A stretch of DNA of 63,631 bases from Stagnihabitans sp039932095 (GTDB lineage Bacteria > Pseudomonadota > Alphaproteobacteria > Rhodobacterales > Rhodobacteraceae). Shown here piece after piece: positions 45,358 to 55,200 of this stretch. A program made the translations under genes and the position numbers. How positions within the stretch are numbered: position 1 is the stretch's first letter; every line of letters begins with the position of its first letter. The stretch is from positions 1-63,631 of the forward strand of contig JBDTQR010000002.1 of NCBI GenBank assembly GCA_039932095.1, written 5' to 3'. The notes below the pieces were generated by a model. That model had not been told where the DNA came from. It did no database searches and worked only from the letters and a program-made list of their open reading frames with translations.

Positions 45358-46422
45358 TCACCCCTGCGTGTCACCGCCATAGCCGCGCAATGTCGCAACA
45401 AGCGACTTCAGGGACGCATCAAGCCAGACCCGCGCGGCGTCGATCGCCGCGACATAGGCCTTGGCCGCGCCGTCCAGCGCCGGAACCTTGGCGCCGATGG
45501 TCGGGGCCGCCACATATAGCACCACAATCACCACCGCGAGCACCAAGAACAGGGTGAACCCGCCCCTGAACCCACCGCCAGCCGGCTTCTCTTCGACCAT
45601 GGTATCCACAATCGCGCTGTCCTCGTCCGAGGTCCGGTCGCTGGTCGAGCGCAGGGTCGAGTTGATTTCCTCGATGGCCGGCAGCATCTCGCCGCGTGAT
45701 TTTGTCACCGGCTCCGGGATCGGCTCCGGCTCCGACGCCGCCCCGCGCAACCGCGCAATCCGCCGCACGGCGGCCGCCATGCCATTATCCTGCGGCAACG
45801 GCATTTCGGTCTGGGTCTCGATCACCGGCTGATGCGCCGCTTCCGCCTTGCGCGCTGCAGCCTCCCGCTCGGCCTCTTCACGCAGCACAGCCAGCACCGT
45901 CTCATCGAGAGACCGCTGCGGGACCGAGGTGATCACCGGTGGCGGGGTGTCTTCGGGATCGGCGATCAACCCGGTTTCCGCGGTCGCGGCAACCGGCTCT
46001 TCAACCGAGATCAGTACGGGTTCCGCATCGCCAGCACCCTCAAGCTCAGGCTTTGCAACCGCCTCAGCCTCTGCCATTTCTGCAACTTCGGTGTCCGGCT
46101 CCGTCTCCATTGCCGGTTCAACATCGGCCACCGGCTCCGCTTTCGATACCGGCTCTGGCACTGTCACCGGTTCAGGCACTGGCTCGGGCTCAGCTTCCGG
46201 CGCAGCTTCCACCACCGGCGCTGGTTCCTCCACCGCAGGCATCATCGCCCCGGCTGGCGGCTCGTACAGATCTTCCTCGGCCTCCTGCTCGGCTTCGACC
46301 TCGGGATGGTTCTGAAACCAGGCGTGACCACAGTTCGAACATTGGACATCACGCCCCCCTTTCGGGATGGCCGTATCGTCAACTTCATATTCCGCGTCGC
46401 AATTTGGACAAACCAATCGCAT
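45358..46422 (-). CDS. zinc-ribbon (MJ0042-type) membrane protein
   Basis: 354 aa. An N-terminal zinc ribbon has CPNC at 5-8 and CSNC at 28-31. It is followed by a long acidic, proline- and alanine-rich linker (~60-250, many PEPV repeats) and one transmembrane helix near 290-310. The MJ0042 zinc-finger domain and this architecture are common beside ftsE in Rhodobacterales. It is divergent from ftsE across 168 bp. The role is unknown; a link with the envelope is inferred from the anchor and context. Confidence 0.82.
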   Translation of the reverse strand: MRLVCPNCDAEYEVDDTAIPKGGRDVQCSNCGHAWFQNHPEVEAEQEAEEDLYEPPAGAMMPAVEEPAPVVEAAPEAEPEPVPEPVTVPEPVSKAEPVADVEPAMETEPDTEVAEMAEAEAVAKPELEGAGDAEPVLISVEEPVAATAETGLIADPEDTPPPVITSVPQRSLDETVLAVLREEAEREAAARKAEAAHQPVIETQTEMPLPQDNGMAAAVRRIARLRGAASEPEPIPEPVTKSRGEMLPAIEEINSTLRSTSDRTSDEDSAIVDTMVEEKPAGGGFRGGFTLFLVLAVVIVVLYVAAPTIGAKVPALDGAAKAYVAAIDAARVWLDASLKSLVATLRGYGGDTQG

Positions 46423-46590
46423 GCTTCACCGTCCCAGCCTGCAAGCTTTTCTAGCTTTTAACCATCGTTGTAACAACGAAACCCGGTCTCTCCAAGTGTT
46501 TGTGTCCAATTCCTTAACAGTGCCCGTTGAATCATTTCGCCCCATGGGCGATGGTGCAACAGGATCGGGCAACACAAGCAGGGCTTATCG

Positions 46591-47258
<668 letters not shown>

Positions 47259-47262
<4 letters not shown>

Positions 47263-48152
47263 AGTCGCCGAAAGAGAAATCCTTTACCGAACGCCAACGC
47301 GACCGCGTCGTGCCGCCCTCGGGCGCGTCGGCCTGGCTTACCTCGTTTACCTCGGGCGCAATGACCTTCCTCGCTGTCTTCGCCCTCGCCCTGTCGCTGG
47401 CCTCCGGCCGCCTCGCCACCCGCTGGGCCGAGGCGTTGGACCACACCGCCACCATCCGCATCTCCGCTCCGCCCGACCAGTTGGTCCTGCAAACCAAGGC
47501 CGTGCTGGAGGTGCTGAAAACCACGCCCGGCGTCGCCTCCGCCCGCGCCGAAACGCCCGAAGAACAGCGCAAACTGCTGGAACCGTGGTTCGGCCCCGAC
47601 CTGCCGCTGACCGATCTGCCCTTGCCGCAACTGATTGACGTGGTCGAGGGCAGCGCAGGCTATGACAGCGAGGGCCTGAAACAGCGCCTCGCCGCCGAGG
47701 CCCCCGGCGCTGTGCTTGACGACCACACCCGCTGGCGCCGCCCGATGGCCGAGGCCGCCACCCGCCTGCGCCTGCTCGGATACCTGTCGATCGCCCTGAT
47801 CGGCGCTGCGATGGCCGCGATGATAACCCTGGCCGCCAATGCCGCCCTGTCGGCCAATGCCCAGGTCATCAAGGTGCTGCGGCTGGTCGGCGCCAAGGAC
47901 AGCTACATCGCCCGCGCCTTCGTCCGCCGCTTCACCTTGCGCGCCGCCGCAGGTTCGCTGGCCGGCGCCGTCCTTGGCACCATCGGCGTGGCACTGCTGC
48001 CCGCCCAGGACGCCGCCGGCGGCTTCCTGACCGGCCTCGGCTTCGTCGGCGTCGGCTGGCTCTACCCTTTCGCACTGCCGGTCCTCGCCGTGATCGTCGC
48101 CTTCATCGCCACCCGGATCGCCGCCTTCGCCACCCTCAGGAGACTGACCTGA
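47259..48152 (+). CDS. ftsX: cell division protein FtsX
   Basis: 297-aa membrane partner of FtsE. It has a cytoplasmic N-terminus, one helix (~25-48), a periplasmic loop with the FtsX-like ECD (LEVLKTTPGVASARAETPEEQRKLL), and three C-terminal helices (IALIGAAMAAMITLAANAALSANAQVIKVLRLVGAKDSYIAR and the last two). A GTG start overlaps ftsE. Its stop overlaps the acyltransferase start (TGATG). Confidence 0.93.
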
Positions 48153-48880
48153 TGCCCATTCCGATCCGCTGGCTGCTGTCGCTGATCTTCATCACCCAGA
48201 TGTATCTGGCCATGGCGGTCTGCGCGATCGTGTTTGCCATCCCGTCGATCCTGTCGCGCAACATGGCCTTCACCGGCGTCCATGCCTATTGCTGGTGGGT
48301 CCGCCGCTCTGCCGCCATTCTGATCGGCCTGAAATCCGAAATCCGCGGCCCGGTACCGCAGACCGAGGTGATCATCGCTGCCAAACACCAATCGTTCTTC
48401 GACATCATCCTGCTCTGCTCCGTCCTGCCCCGCCCGAAATTCATCATGAAACGCGAGCTGATCTGGACGCCCTTCCTCGGCCAGTATGCCCTGCGCATCG
48501 GCTGCATCCCGGTTGACCGCGGCAAACGCGGCGCGGCGATCACCAAGATGAAAGATGATGTCGCCCGCGGCACCGCCCAGCCCGGCCAACTGGTGATCTA
48601 CCCGCAAGGCACCCGCGTCGCCCCCGGGGTCCAGATGCCTTACAAGATGGGCACTGGCCTTCTGTATGAACAACTCGGCCAGACCTGCATCCCCGCCGCC
48701 ACCAATGTCGGCGTGTTCTGGCCAAAACGCGGCATCCTGCGCCAGCCCGGCCTCGCGGTGATGCAATTCCTGCCCGCCATCCAACCCGGCCTCGCCGTCG
48801 CCGAGTTCACCAAAGAGATCGAACGCCAGATCGAAAGCGCCTCGCTGCAACTGATGCGCGAAGCCGGGTGGCAGGGCTGA
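48152..48880 (+). CDS. 1-acyl-sn-glycerol-3-phosphate acyltransferase (PlsC-type)
   Basis: 242 aa, second acylation of phosphatidate synthesis or a lysophospholipid acyltransferase. The catalytic H-x4-D is KHQSFFD, substrate motif YPQGTR follows, and an N-terminal membrane segment (LLSLIFITQMYLAMAVCAIVFAI) anchors it. It is translationally coupled to ftsX. Which lysophospholipid it uses cannot be read from sequence. Confidence 0.9.
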   Translation: MPIPIRWLLSLIFITQMYLAMAVCAIVFAIPSILSRNMAFTGVHAYCWWVRRSAAILIGLKSEIRGPVPQTEVIIAAKHQSFFDIILLCSVLPRPKFIMKRELIWTPFLGQYALRIGCIPVDRGKRGAAITKMKDDVARGTAQPGQLVIYPQGTRVAPGVQMPYKMGTGLLYEQLGQTCIPAATNVGVFWPKRGILRQPGLAVMQFLPAIQPGLAVAEFTKEIERQIESASLQLMREAGWQG

Positions 48881-48882
48881 CG

Positions 48883-49218
48883 ATGGCCACGTCCCCCGCC
48901 ACCGTGACCCATATGCTCGACTCCCTCGCCGACCTCCCGGGCCTGCGCGCCGCCAGAATGTTCGGCGAATACGGCCTCTATCTCGACGACAAGGTCGTCG
49001 CTCTGATCTGCGATGACACACTCTTTGCCAAGGCCACCGCCACGGCCCACAAACTCATCCCCGACATCGAACTCGGCCCACCCTATCCCGGCGCCAAACC
49101 CCATATGATCCTCAACGACCTGCTCGACGACCCCGAACTCTGCATCCGCGTCCTGCAAACCGTCGCCGCCGACGTCCCCGAACCCAAACCCAAGAAACCC
49201 AAACGTCCTAAAACTTGA
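48883..49218 (+). CDS. TfoX/Sxy N-terminal domain protein
   Basis: 111 aa. LRAARMFGEYGLYLDDKVVALICDDTLFAKAT is the TfoX N-terminal domain pattern, and the tail is a basic proline-lysine string (EPKPKKPKRPKT). Full-length TfoX regulates competence in gammaproteobacteria; a stand-alone N-domain has no proven role. The start at 48883 is 2 nt after the acyltransferase stop. A structured repeat follows the gene. Confidence 0.88.
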   Translation: MATSPATVTHMLDSLADLPGLRAARMFGEYGLYLDDKVVALICDDTLFAKATATAHKLIPDIELGPPYPGAKPHMILNDLLDDPELCIRVLQTVAADVPEPKPKKPKRPKT

Positions 49219-49220
49219 CA

Positions 49221-49311
49221 AAAATTTCGCCCCCTTCATCTGTCCAGAAATACCCCACGGGGGAGGCTGCATCGGCCTTGGCCAATGTAGCTTGGGGGTG
49301 TGAAACCCCCG
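49221..49311. repeat. intergenic structured repeat, copy B
   Basis: A 91-bp element beginning 3 nt after the TfoX-like gene stop, with AAAATTTCGCCCC, the same core AAATACCCCACGGGGG, an imperfect stem, and GGGGGTGTGAAACCCCCG (49294-49311). It matches copy A at 13110-13195 in order and spacing, with the middle stem diverged but still pairable. Confidence 0.7.
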
Positions 49312-49336
49312 ACCAACCTTGCAACCAGAGACGCCC

Positions 49337-49942
49337 ATGACCTGGATCACCACGCTTGACGACCTGCATGCCCATTACGGGACCCCCTCGGCCCCCGCCG
49401 TGGTCAAGGTTACTCCGCACCTGACCCCGAGCTACCGCGCCTTCCTAGACCGCTCGCGGTTCTGCGTGCTGACCACGGTCGGCCCCGAAGGCACCGACGG
49501 CTCGCCACGCGGCGACCAGGGCCCGGTGGTCAGCGTGATTGACCCCAAGACCCTCGCCCTGCCCGACTGGAAGGGCAACGAACGGATCGACTCCTTGCGC
49601 AACATCGTCCGCGATGGCCGGGTCTCCCTGATGTTCCTCGTCCCCGGCTCCACCAACGCACTCCGCATCAACGGCACGGCGAAACTCACCACCGACCCCG
49701 CCCTGCTGCTCAGCTTCACCCGCGGCGAAATTCACCCCCGCACCGTCATCGTCATCCAGATCGCCGAGGTCTATTCACAATGCTCCCGCGCCATTCAGCG
49801 GTCCGAGTTGTGGACCTCGGGCGACCTGTCGGCCGGCATCCCCTCGATCGGCACCATGCTGCAAGAGGCCTCCGCCGGCAGCATCGACGGCAGCCGATAC
49901 GACACCGAACGCGCCACCCGCGCCCATCTCGGCTGGTGGTAG
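49337..49942 (+). CDS. pyridoxamine 5'-phosphate oxidase family flavoprotein
   Basis: 201 aa. The split-barrel pattern RFCVLTTVGPEGTDGSPRGDQGPVVSVIDPKTLALPDW and RNIVRDGRVSLMFLVPGSTNALRINGTAKL is the PNPOx-like family (MSMEG_1061 type). It probably binds FMN. The substrate is unknown. It lies just after repeat copy B and 71 nt before the RTX gene. Confidence 0.85.
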   Translation: MTWITTLDDLHAHYGTPSAPAVVKVTPHLTPSYRAFLDRSRFCVLTTVGPEGTDGSPRGDQGPVVSVIDPKTLALPDWKGNERIDSLRNIVRDGRVSLMFLVPGSTNALRINGTAKLTTDPALLLSFTRGEIHPRTVIVIQIAEVYSQCSRAIQRSELWTSGDLSAGIPSIGTMLQEASAGSIDGSRYDTERATRAHLGWW

Positions 49943-50013
49943 GTCCAATGGAAAGTCATTGACACAAACCATGCTTGGGTATTCGCTTGGAGCCATTCGA
50001 AAGGATGTTTCAA

Positions 50014-51699
50014 ATGGCCGACAATTATTACATTTATGAAGATATCGTAGCCCTCGGCATGTCCACCTTCAGCGACGACGGCACCGGCAATGATTGGCTG
50101 GTGCTGTCGGGTGACTATGGCGGGACCCGCAGCAATCCCGGCGCGTTTCTGATCCTGTCCAATTTCAAATACAGCAACCACCCCGGCCCCACCGATTTTG
50201 CCTACGCCTTCTCTCTGCCAAGCTCTCTTGCGGGCGTCCTGATCTATGGCGGCATTGAAAACGCCATGGGCGGTGCCGGGGCCGAGGTCATTTTCGGCAG
50301 TGATCTGGCCAATATCCTGCAGGGCGACCCCGATGACGTGGCCGGCGGCGCCGATGCTCTCAACGGTTTTGACGGCGATGATACTCTGATCGGAATGGGT
50401 GGCAGCGACCTGCTGCAGGGCGACAATGGCAATGATCTGATGTACGGCGATGCCAACCCGTTCGTCCAGGGCGGCAACGTCGCGCAAGGCGATGACACGC
50501 TGACCGGCGGCGCGGGCAATGATACGATGTTCGGCGGCTGGGGCAACAACACCCTGTATGGCGGCGACGGCTATGATACCGGCGATTATACAGGCTTTTT
50601 TGATGATTTCGGCAACACCAGCTATCGCATGGTAGCCTACAATTGGGCGGGTATGGTCACCGTCTATGCCTCCGATACGGCCACCGGCACCGAATATGTC
50701 GCCGCCACCGACACCATCTCAGGGGTCGAGGTGCTTTGGGGCACTGCGAACGGTGACCGGATGGAGGCGCGTTTCGAGTTTGCGCCCGGCGACTTTCCGG
50801 GCGACGAATTCCACGGCGGCGGCGGTCGCGACACGCTGTATGGCAGCATCGGCGTTGACGCGATTTATGGCGGCGAGGATGCGGACTTCCTGTGGGATGG
50901 CGGCAACAGCCAGCCAGTCGGCGCAGACCTGCTCAACGGCGGCAACGGCAATGACTATTACACCGTCTCGTCCGACCGCACCATAATTCTTGAAACCGCG
51001 ACTGGCGGTTACGATTACGTCATGGCCAATTTCAATTACACGCTCCCGGCCTATGTCGAACATCTTTACCTCAATCCGAACGATCCCTCTGTCCTGATTG
51101 GCACCGGCAACGCTCTGAACAACCAGCTGGAGGGCAACAAGTTCGCCAATGAGTTGGGCGGCCTGGCGGGCGACGACAATCTATTCGGATTTGAAGGTAA
51201 CGACACCCTGCGCGGTGGCTTGGGCGACGACTCGCTGTACGGCGGCACCGATGCCGACGATCTGAACGGCGGCGATCGCAATGACGTCCTCTACGGCGAG
51301 GATGGCACGGACAGCCTTTATGGCGGCAATCAGGACGACATGCTGTTTGGTGGAACGCGGAACGATTTTCTGCAAGGTGGCACCGGCCATGACGAGCTGC
51401 GCGGCGGCGGCGGTGCCGACACCTTCTATTTCGCCACCGCGGCCGAGGCCGGCAAAGGCAGATCTCACGATATCATCGGCGACTTTCACAGTGGCCAGGA
51501 CGTGATCGACCTGCATCACATCACCAAACGTCAGGTGTTCATTGACAGCAATCCCTTCCACGCAGCCGGCAAGGCAGAGATCCGCTATGACAGCGCCAGG
51601 AGCTTGATCATCGGCGACACCAACGGCGACGGGATTGCCGATTATCAGATCAGCTTGGGCGCTGGTACGGTCTTGGCGGCCAGCGATCTGCTGCTCTAA
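50014..51699 (+). CDS. RTX calcium-binding protein with M10-type C-terminal domain
   Basis: 561 aa. Two groups of RTX nonapeptides (residues ~110-200: GGSDLLQGDNGNDLMYG, GGAGNDTMFGGWGNNTLYGG; ~400-480: GGLGDDSLYGG, GGTGHDELRGGGGADTF) flank a middle segment without repeats (~200-270). The end contains the motif IGDTNGDGIADYQISL, as in serralysin C-terminal domains, and finishes SDLLL. No catalytic zinc site is present. The ATG at 50014 has AAAGGA upstream. It is probably a secreted or surface protein; the role is unknown. Confidence 0.85.
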   Translation: MADNYYIYEDIVALGMSTFSDDGTGNDWLVLSGDYGGTRSNPGAFLILSNFKYSNHPGPTDFAYAFSLPSSLAGVLIYGGIENAMGGAGAEVIFGSDLANILQGDPDDVAGGADALNGFDGDDTLIGMGGSDLLQGDNGNDLMYGDANPFVQGGNVAQGDDTLTGGAGNDTMFGGWGNNTLYGGDGYDTGDYTGFFDDFGNTSYRMVAYNWAGMVTVYASDTATGTEYVAATDTISGVEVLWGTANGDRMEARFEFAPGDFPGDEFHGGGGRDTLYGSIGVDAIYGGEDADFLWDGGNSQPVGADLLNGGNGNDYYTVSSDRTIILETATGGYDYVMANFNYTLPAYVEHLYLNPNDPSVLIGTGNALNNQLEGNKFANELGGLAGDDNLFGFEGNDTLRGGLGDDSLYGGTDADDLNGGDRNDVLYGEDGTDSLYGGNQDDMLFGGTRNDFLQGGTGHDELRGGGGADTFYFATAAEAGKGRSHDIIGDFHSGQDVIDLHHITKRQVFIDSNPFHAAGKAEIRYDSARSLIIGDTNGDGIADYQISLGAGTVLAASDLLL

Positions 51700-51746
51700 G
51701 CGGTCAAACCTTGCCAATTGATTAGATGTGGGAAGTCAAACCCTTG

Positions 51747-51769
51747 AAGTTGCAGGATTTCTGCAACTT
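51747..51769. terminator. hairpin between RTX gene and accA
   Basis: Perfect 9-bp inverted repeat AAGTTGCAG (51747-51755) and CTGCAACTT (51761-51769) with a 5-nt loop, between the convergent RTX and accA stops. The U tract is short, so termination strength is uncertain. Confidence 0.55.
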
Positions 51770-51786
51770 TCCAGATCTGGGTACGA

Positions 51787-52746
51787 TTAGGCCGCGAGGC
51801 CCTTGCTACCCATGTCGAGGAATTTTTCGCGCCGGTCCTTGATCAGAAAGTCCGGCTTCTTGCCCGTCAATTCCTTCAGCATCGCCTCCAGGGCCTTGCC
51901 CACGGCTTCGATCGCCTCTTTCGGCCCACGCTGGGCGCCGCCCAAAGGCTCTTTCACGATCCGGTCGATCACGCCCAGCTTCTGCAAATCCTGCGCCGTC
52001 AGTCGCAAAGCCTCCGCCGCCTCCCGCATCTTCTCGCTGTCCTTCCACAGGATAGAGGCGCAGCCCTCGGGCGAAATCACCGAATAGATCGAATGCTCCA
52101 GCATCGCGATCCGGTTCGCCGTCGCAAAGGCCACTGCCCCACCTGACCCGCCCTCGCCGATGATGACCGCAATGACCGGAACCCCGATCCCCAGCGACAT
52201 CTCCGTCGCCTTGGCAATCGCCTCCGACTGGCCACGCTCTTCAGCCCCCTTGCCGGGATAGGCCCCGGGCGTGTCGACCAGCGTGATCACCGGCAGGCGG
52301 AACTTATCGGCCATCTCCATCAGCCGGATCGCCTTGCGGTAGCCCTCTGGCCGCGCCATGCCGAAGTTGCGCTCGATCCTTGTCTTGGTGTCATGGCCCT
52401 TTTCATGGCCGATCACCATCACCGGCGCATCGTTGAACCGGGCAAGGCCCCCCATCACGGCGTGATCATCGGCAAAGTTCCGGTCGCCCGCCAGCGGCGT
52501 GTATTCCGAGAACAACGCGTCGATATAATCCTTGCAATGTGGCCGTTCGGGATGCCGCGCCACCTGGCATTTCTGCCAGGGGTTCAGCCCCTTATAAAGG
52601 TCCTTCAGCATCTGGTCGGCCTTGCGGTCCAGCCCCTCGGCCTCGCGTGCCACATCCACTGTCGAATTGGTCCGCGCCATGGCCCGCAGTTCCTCGGCCT
52701 TGCCCTCGACCTCGGCCAGCGGCTTTTCAAATTCCAGATAGTTCAT
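51787..52746 (-). CDS. accA: acetyl-CoA carboxylase carboxyltransferase subunit alpha
   Basis: 319 aa, transferring the carboxyl from biotin to acetyl-CoA with AccD. MNYLEFEKPLAEVEGKAEELR, HEKGHDTKTRIERNFGMARPEGYRKA, TLVDTPGAYPGKGAEERGQSEAIA and GEGGSGGAVAF are family signatures. The start at 52746 has AGGAG 7 nt upstream; the longer frame is not homologous. It stands alone, with a 347-bp gap upstream. Confidence 0.97.
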   Translation of the reverse strand: MNYLEFEKPLAEVEGKAEELRAMARTNSTVDVAREAEGLDRKADQMLKDLYKGLNPWQKCQVARHPERPHCKDYIDALFSEYTPLAGDRNFADDHAVMGGLARFNDAPVMVIGHEKGHDTKTRIERNFGMARPEGYRKAIRLMEMADKFRLPVITLVDTPGAYPGKGAEERGQSEAIAKATEMSLGIGVPVIAVIIGEGGSGGAVAFATANRIAMLEHSIYSVISPEGCASILWKDSEKMREAAEALRLTAQDLQKLGVIDRIVKEPLGGAQRGPKEAIEAVGKALEAMLKELTGKKPDFLIKDRREKFLDMGSKGLAA

Positions 52747-53093
52747 GGCGACACTCCTTGGACTGCCCCTATATGGCCAAGCCGCAGCCAAGATGCAACT
52801 GAAGGCAATGGGCAAAGCCGGCCACCGCAAACAGCAACGCCCCGAAGCTCGCGCTTCGAGGCGTGCATCCTCCCCTTGGATGCTGCTTTGGGCCTCCCCT
52901 CCCTGGGCAGCAGGGTATTTCACGAAACCGTGACGTTGGGTCACAGTTGCCCGGTTTGCCAGCGGCGAGTCAACCGCTAATAGATGCCGCAATGCAGCAA
53001 CGGCGGAGCTTCGTAACTCAAAGCGGTTTGAGGCCATGTCGATGAAAAGATTTGACAATCCGGTCAGGCCAATTCCCGCCTGTCGCGGCGATT
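52747..53093. other. gap upstream of accA with no recognised gene
   Basis: 347 bp between accA and the HEAT-like gene, both on the minus strand. It contains a small inverted repeat CGAAGC-TCGC-GCTTCG near 52845 and the accA leader. I see no gene, tRNA or mobile element. The open frames here do not resemble a protein family. Confidence 0.5.
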
Positions 53094-53654
53094 TCAGGTC
53101 CCGGACCAGACCGTTTGATACTTCTTGCGGTATTTCAAGTCGGCTTCCAGGGGAATCATTTGCATGGAAATGTCTTTCGCCCGCAGGTCGCCGGTCGCAT
53201 CGAACAACCGTCGCAAACCGCACAGAATGTCATAGCGAAGCAGGGTCGCATTCTTCTCATCCACGCAATTGCGGTACCGGGCCGCCAGCCCGTCGATCAC
53301 CGGCGCGCGCAGCGTCGGCGGCCGACCCACCTGCCACAGCGCCTGCAACACATGCCGCGCCGTGACGAATTTTTCGTCCCGCGTGACCGCGAAAATCGCC
53401 GCCAGATCGCGCAGCGCCAGTTCGGCCGGGATGGACCGCGCCAGCCAACACAGCGCCTGTCCGGCAATCGCCCGCACCCGGTTGTCCTTGTGGCCCAACA
53501 GCACCACCAGCCGGTCCCAGACCAGCGGCCCCCAGTCGCCCGCAGCCAAGCTCGCCGCCTGCAGCGTCGCGTAGACCTCGCCCTGCGCCAAGCGGTCGCC
53601 CGATTCCAGATCGTCCAAAGCCCGTGCCACATCGACCGGCATATCCATCGCCAT
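53094..53654 (-). CDS. HEAT-repeat-like helical protein
   Basis: 186 aa. The sequence is a run of paired helices (GDWGPLVWDRLVVLLGHKDNRVRAIAGQALCWLARSIPAELALRDLAAIFAVTRDEKFVTARHVLQALWQV), consistent with HEAT-type repeats used for protein binding. It ends in DLKYRKKYQTVWSGT. The start at 53654 is one of several closely spaced ATG codons. The function is unknown. It is divergent from dgcA across 89 bp. Confidence 0.65.
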   Translation of the reverse strand: MAMDMPVDVARALDDLESGDRLAQGEVYATLQAASLAAGDWGPLVWDRLVVLLGHKDNRVRAIAGQALCWLARSIPAELALRDLAAIFAVTRDEKFVTARHVLQALWQVGRPPTLRAPVIDGLAARYRNCVDEKNATLLRYDILCGLRRLFDATGDLRAKDISMQMIPLEADLKYRKKYQTVWSGT

Positions 53655-53743
53655 CCCCCCCCAAACCCGGCCATTTTGCGCCGGCCTCCCCCTTCCCACC
53701 AGCCCCAAAACCCGCGAAGACTGCTGCAGCAGAAAGGCGTCCC

Positions 53744-54706
53744 ATGATCACCGTAACCCGCAACAGTTTCCCGCTTGCCCGCACCTTCACCATCTCACGC
53801 GGGTCCAAGACCGCAGCACAGGTCCTGACTGTCCGCATCACAAGGGGTGGCATCACTGGCTGGGGCGAATGCGTACCCTATGCCCGATATGGCGGCACGC
53901 TTGACAGCGACACCGCGCTGATCGAGGCCCTGCCGGACGACATCACCCGCCGCACCCTGCATGCAGCCCTGCCCCCCGGTTCCGCCCGCAATGCCGTCGA
54001 TTGCGCCCTGTGGGATCTGGAGGCGAAGGCCTCCGGCCTGCGCGTCTGGCAACTGTTGGGCATGACCGCGCCCAAGCCCGTCCCCGTCGCCTTCACCCTG
54101 TCGCTTGACACCCCGGCGGTCATGCTGGACCAAGCCCGCCAGAACGCCGACCGCCCGCTGCTGAAGATCAAGCTCGGCACCCCGGACGACATGCCGCGCC
54201 TCGAAGCCGTTCGCGCCGGTGCCCCGGATGCGACCCTGATCATCGACGCCAACGAAGGCTGGACCCCAGAGGTCTACACCGACCTCGCTCCGCATCTGCT
54301 GCGCCTCGGCGTGGCGATGGTCGAACAGCCGCTGCCCGCCGGGGCCGACGACATGCTGGCCGAAATCGCCAGGCCCCTGCCGGTCTGCGCCGACGAAAGC
54401 GCCCATGACGCCGCCAGCCTCGCCGCCCTCAAGGGCAAATATGACATCGTGAATCTGAAACTCGACAAGACCGGCGGGCTGACCGAGGCGCTGGCCGCCA
54501 AGGCAGAGGCCCAGAAGCTCGGCCTCGGCCTGATGGTCGGTTGCATGGTCGGGTCGTCCCTCGCCATGGCCCCTGCGGTGCTGGTCGCCCAAGGCACCGC
54601 CTATTGTGATCTTGACGGCCCGCTGCTGCTGTCGCAAGACCGTGCCACCCCGTTGCAATATGATGCAGCCGGCGTTCATCCCCCGACCCCGGGCTTGTGG
54701 GGCTGA
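53744..54706 (+). CDS. dgcA: enolase-superfamily dipeptide epimerase / N-acetyl-D-Glu racemase (DgcA-like)
   Basis: 320 aa. The catalytic KxK is LKIKLG; metal ligands lie in LIIDANEGW, VEQPLP and CADESAHD; the second catalytic Lys is in NLKLDKTGG. This matches L-Ala-D/L-Glu epimerases and DgcA. The product would feed D-amino-acid or peptidoglycan-fragment metabolism. A D-amino-acid aminotransferase follows 494 nt later, which supports that role. The exact substrate is not determined. Confidence 0.85.
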   Translation: MITVTRNSFPLARTFTISRGSKTAAQVLTVRITRGGITGWGECVPYARYGGTLDSDTALIEALPDDITRRTLHAALPPGSARNAVDCALWDLEAKASGLRVWQLLGMTAPKPVPVAFTLSLDTPAVMLDQARQNADRPLLKIKLGTPDDMPRLEAVRAGAPDATLIIDANEGWTPEVYTDLAPHLLRLGVAMVEQPLPAGADDMLAEIARPLPVCADESAHDAASLAALKGKYDIVNLKLDKTGGLTEALAAKAEAQKLGLGLMVGCMVGSSLAMAPAVLVAQGTAYCDLDGPLLLSQDRATPLQYDAAGVHPPTPGLWG

Positions 54707-55200
54707 GCCATCGGACTTGACGCACCTGCAGCACTTTCCCCCCAGCACCTCCCCAAAGGCCCTTTGATCCATGCGCCTGCCCGGCGACGTCCAGTTCCTG
54801 CCCGATGGCGGTTCGGCCAGTTTCGCACATCCTGCTTTCTGGCCATCACCCCCTCTCTGGTCGTCGACCTGAAGGATGCCCAGCCATTCGAACGTCCCGC
54901 CGCCTTTACCGGCCCTGACACCGTGTTGCAAAACGGCGTTGTCTGGCGGAAGATCGGCCGAATGCCCGCATTGAATGGCGGTCAGGTCAGAACGCCCTGA
55001 TGGTGTCCCATCGGGGCAAGTCGGTTCGGATGCATCTCTTGGCCCTGTCCTCGCATGTCGACTGGCCGTTTGACCTGTTCAACCTCTGGATCGAAACCGC
55101 CAACAACCCCGATCTGCTCCAATCCCACCTTTCGGCTTGAATTCGGCGGGGTTTCGGTGGATTCCGGGCCGCAGCAATCCCATGGAACCAAGGATACACC
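54707..55200 (+). pseudogene. possible frame-broken gene between dgcA and dat
   Basis: 494 bp without an intact gene. Three protein-like stretches follow one another in three different frames: 54771-54872 (MRLPGDVQFLPDGGSASF, then stop), about 54842-55000 (LVVDLKDAQPFERPAAF, stop at 54998), and 55000-55140 (MHLLALSSHVDWPFDLFNLW, stop at 55138). The order suggests one ancestral gene broken by two frameshifts. I do not recognise the family, and chance frames in GC-rich DNA cannot be ruled out. Confidence 0.3.
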
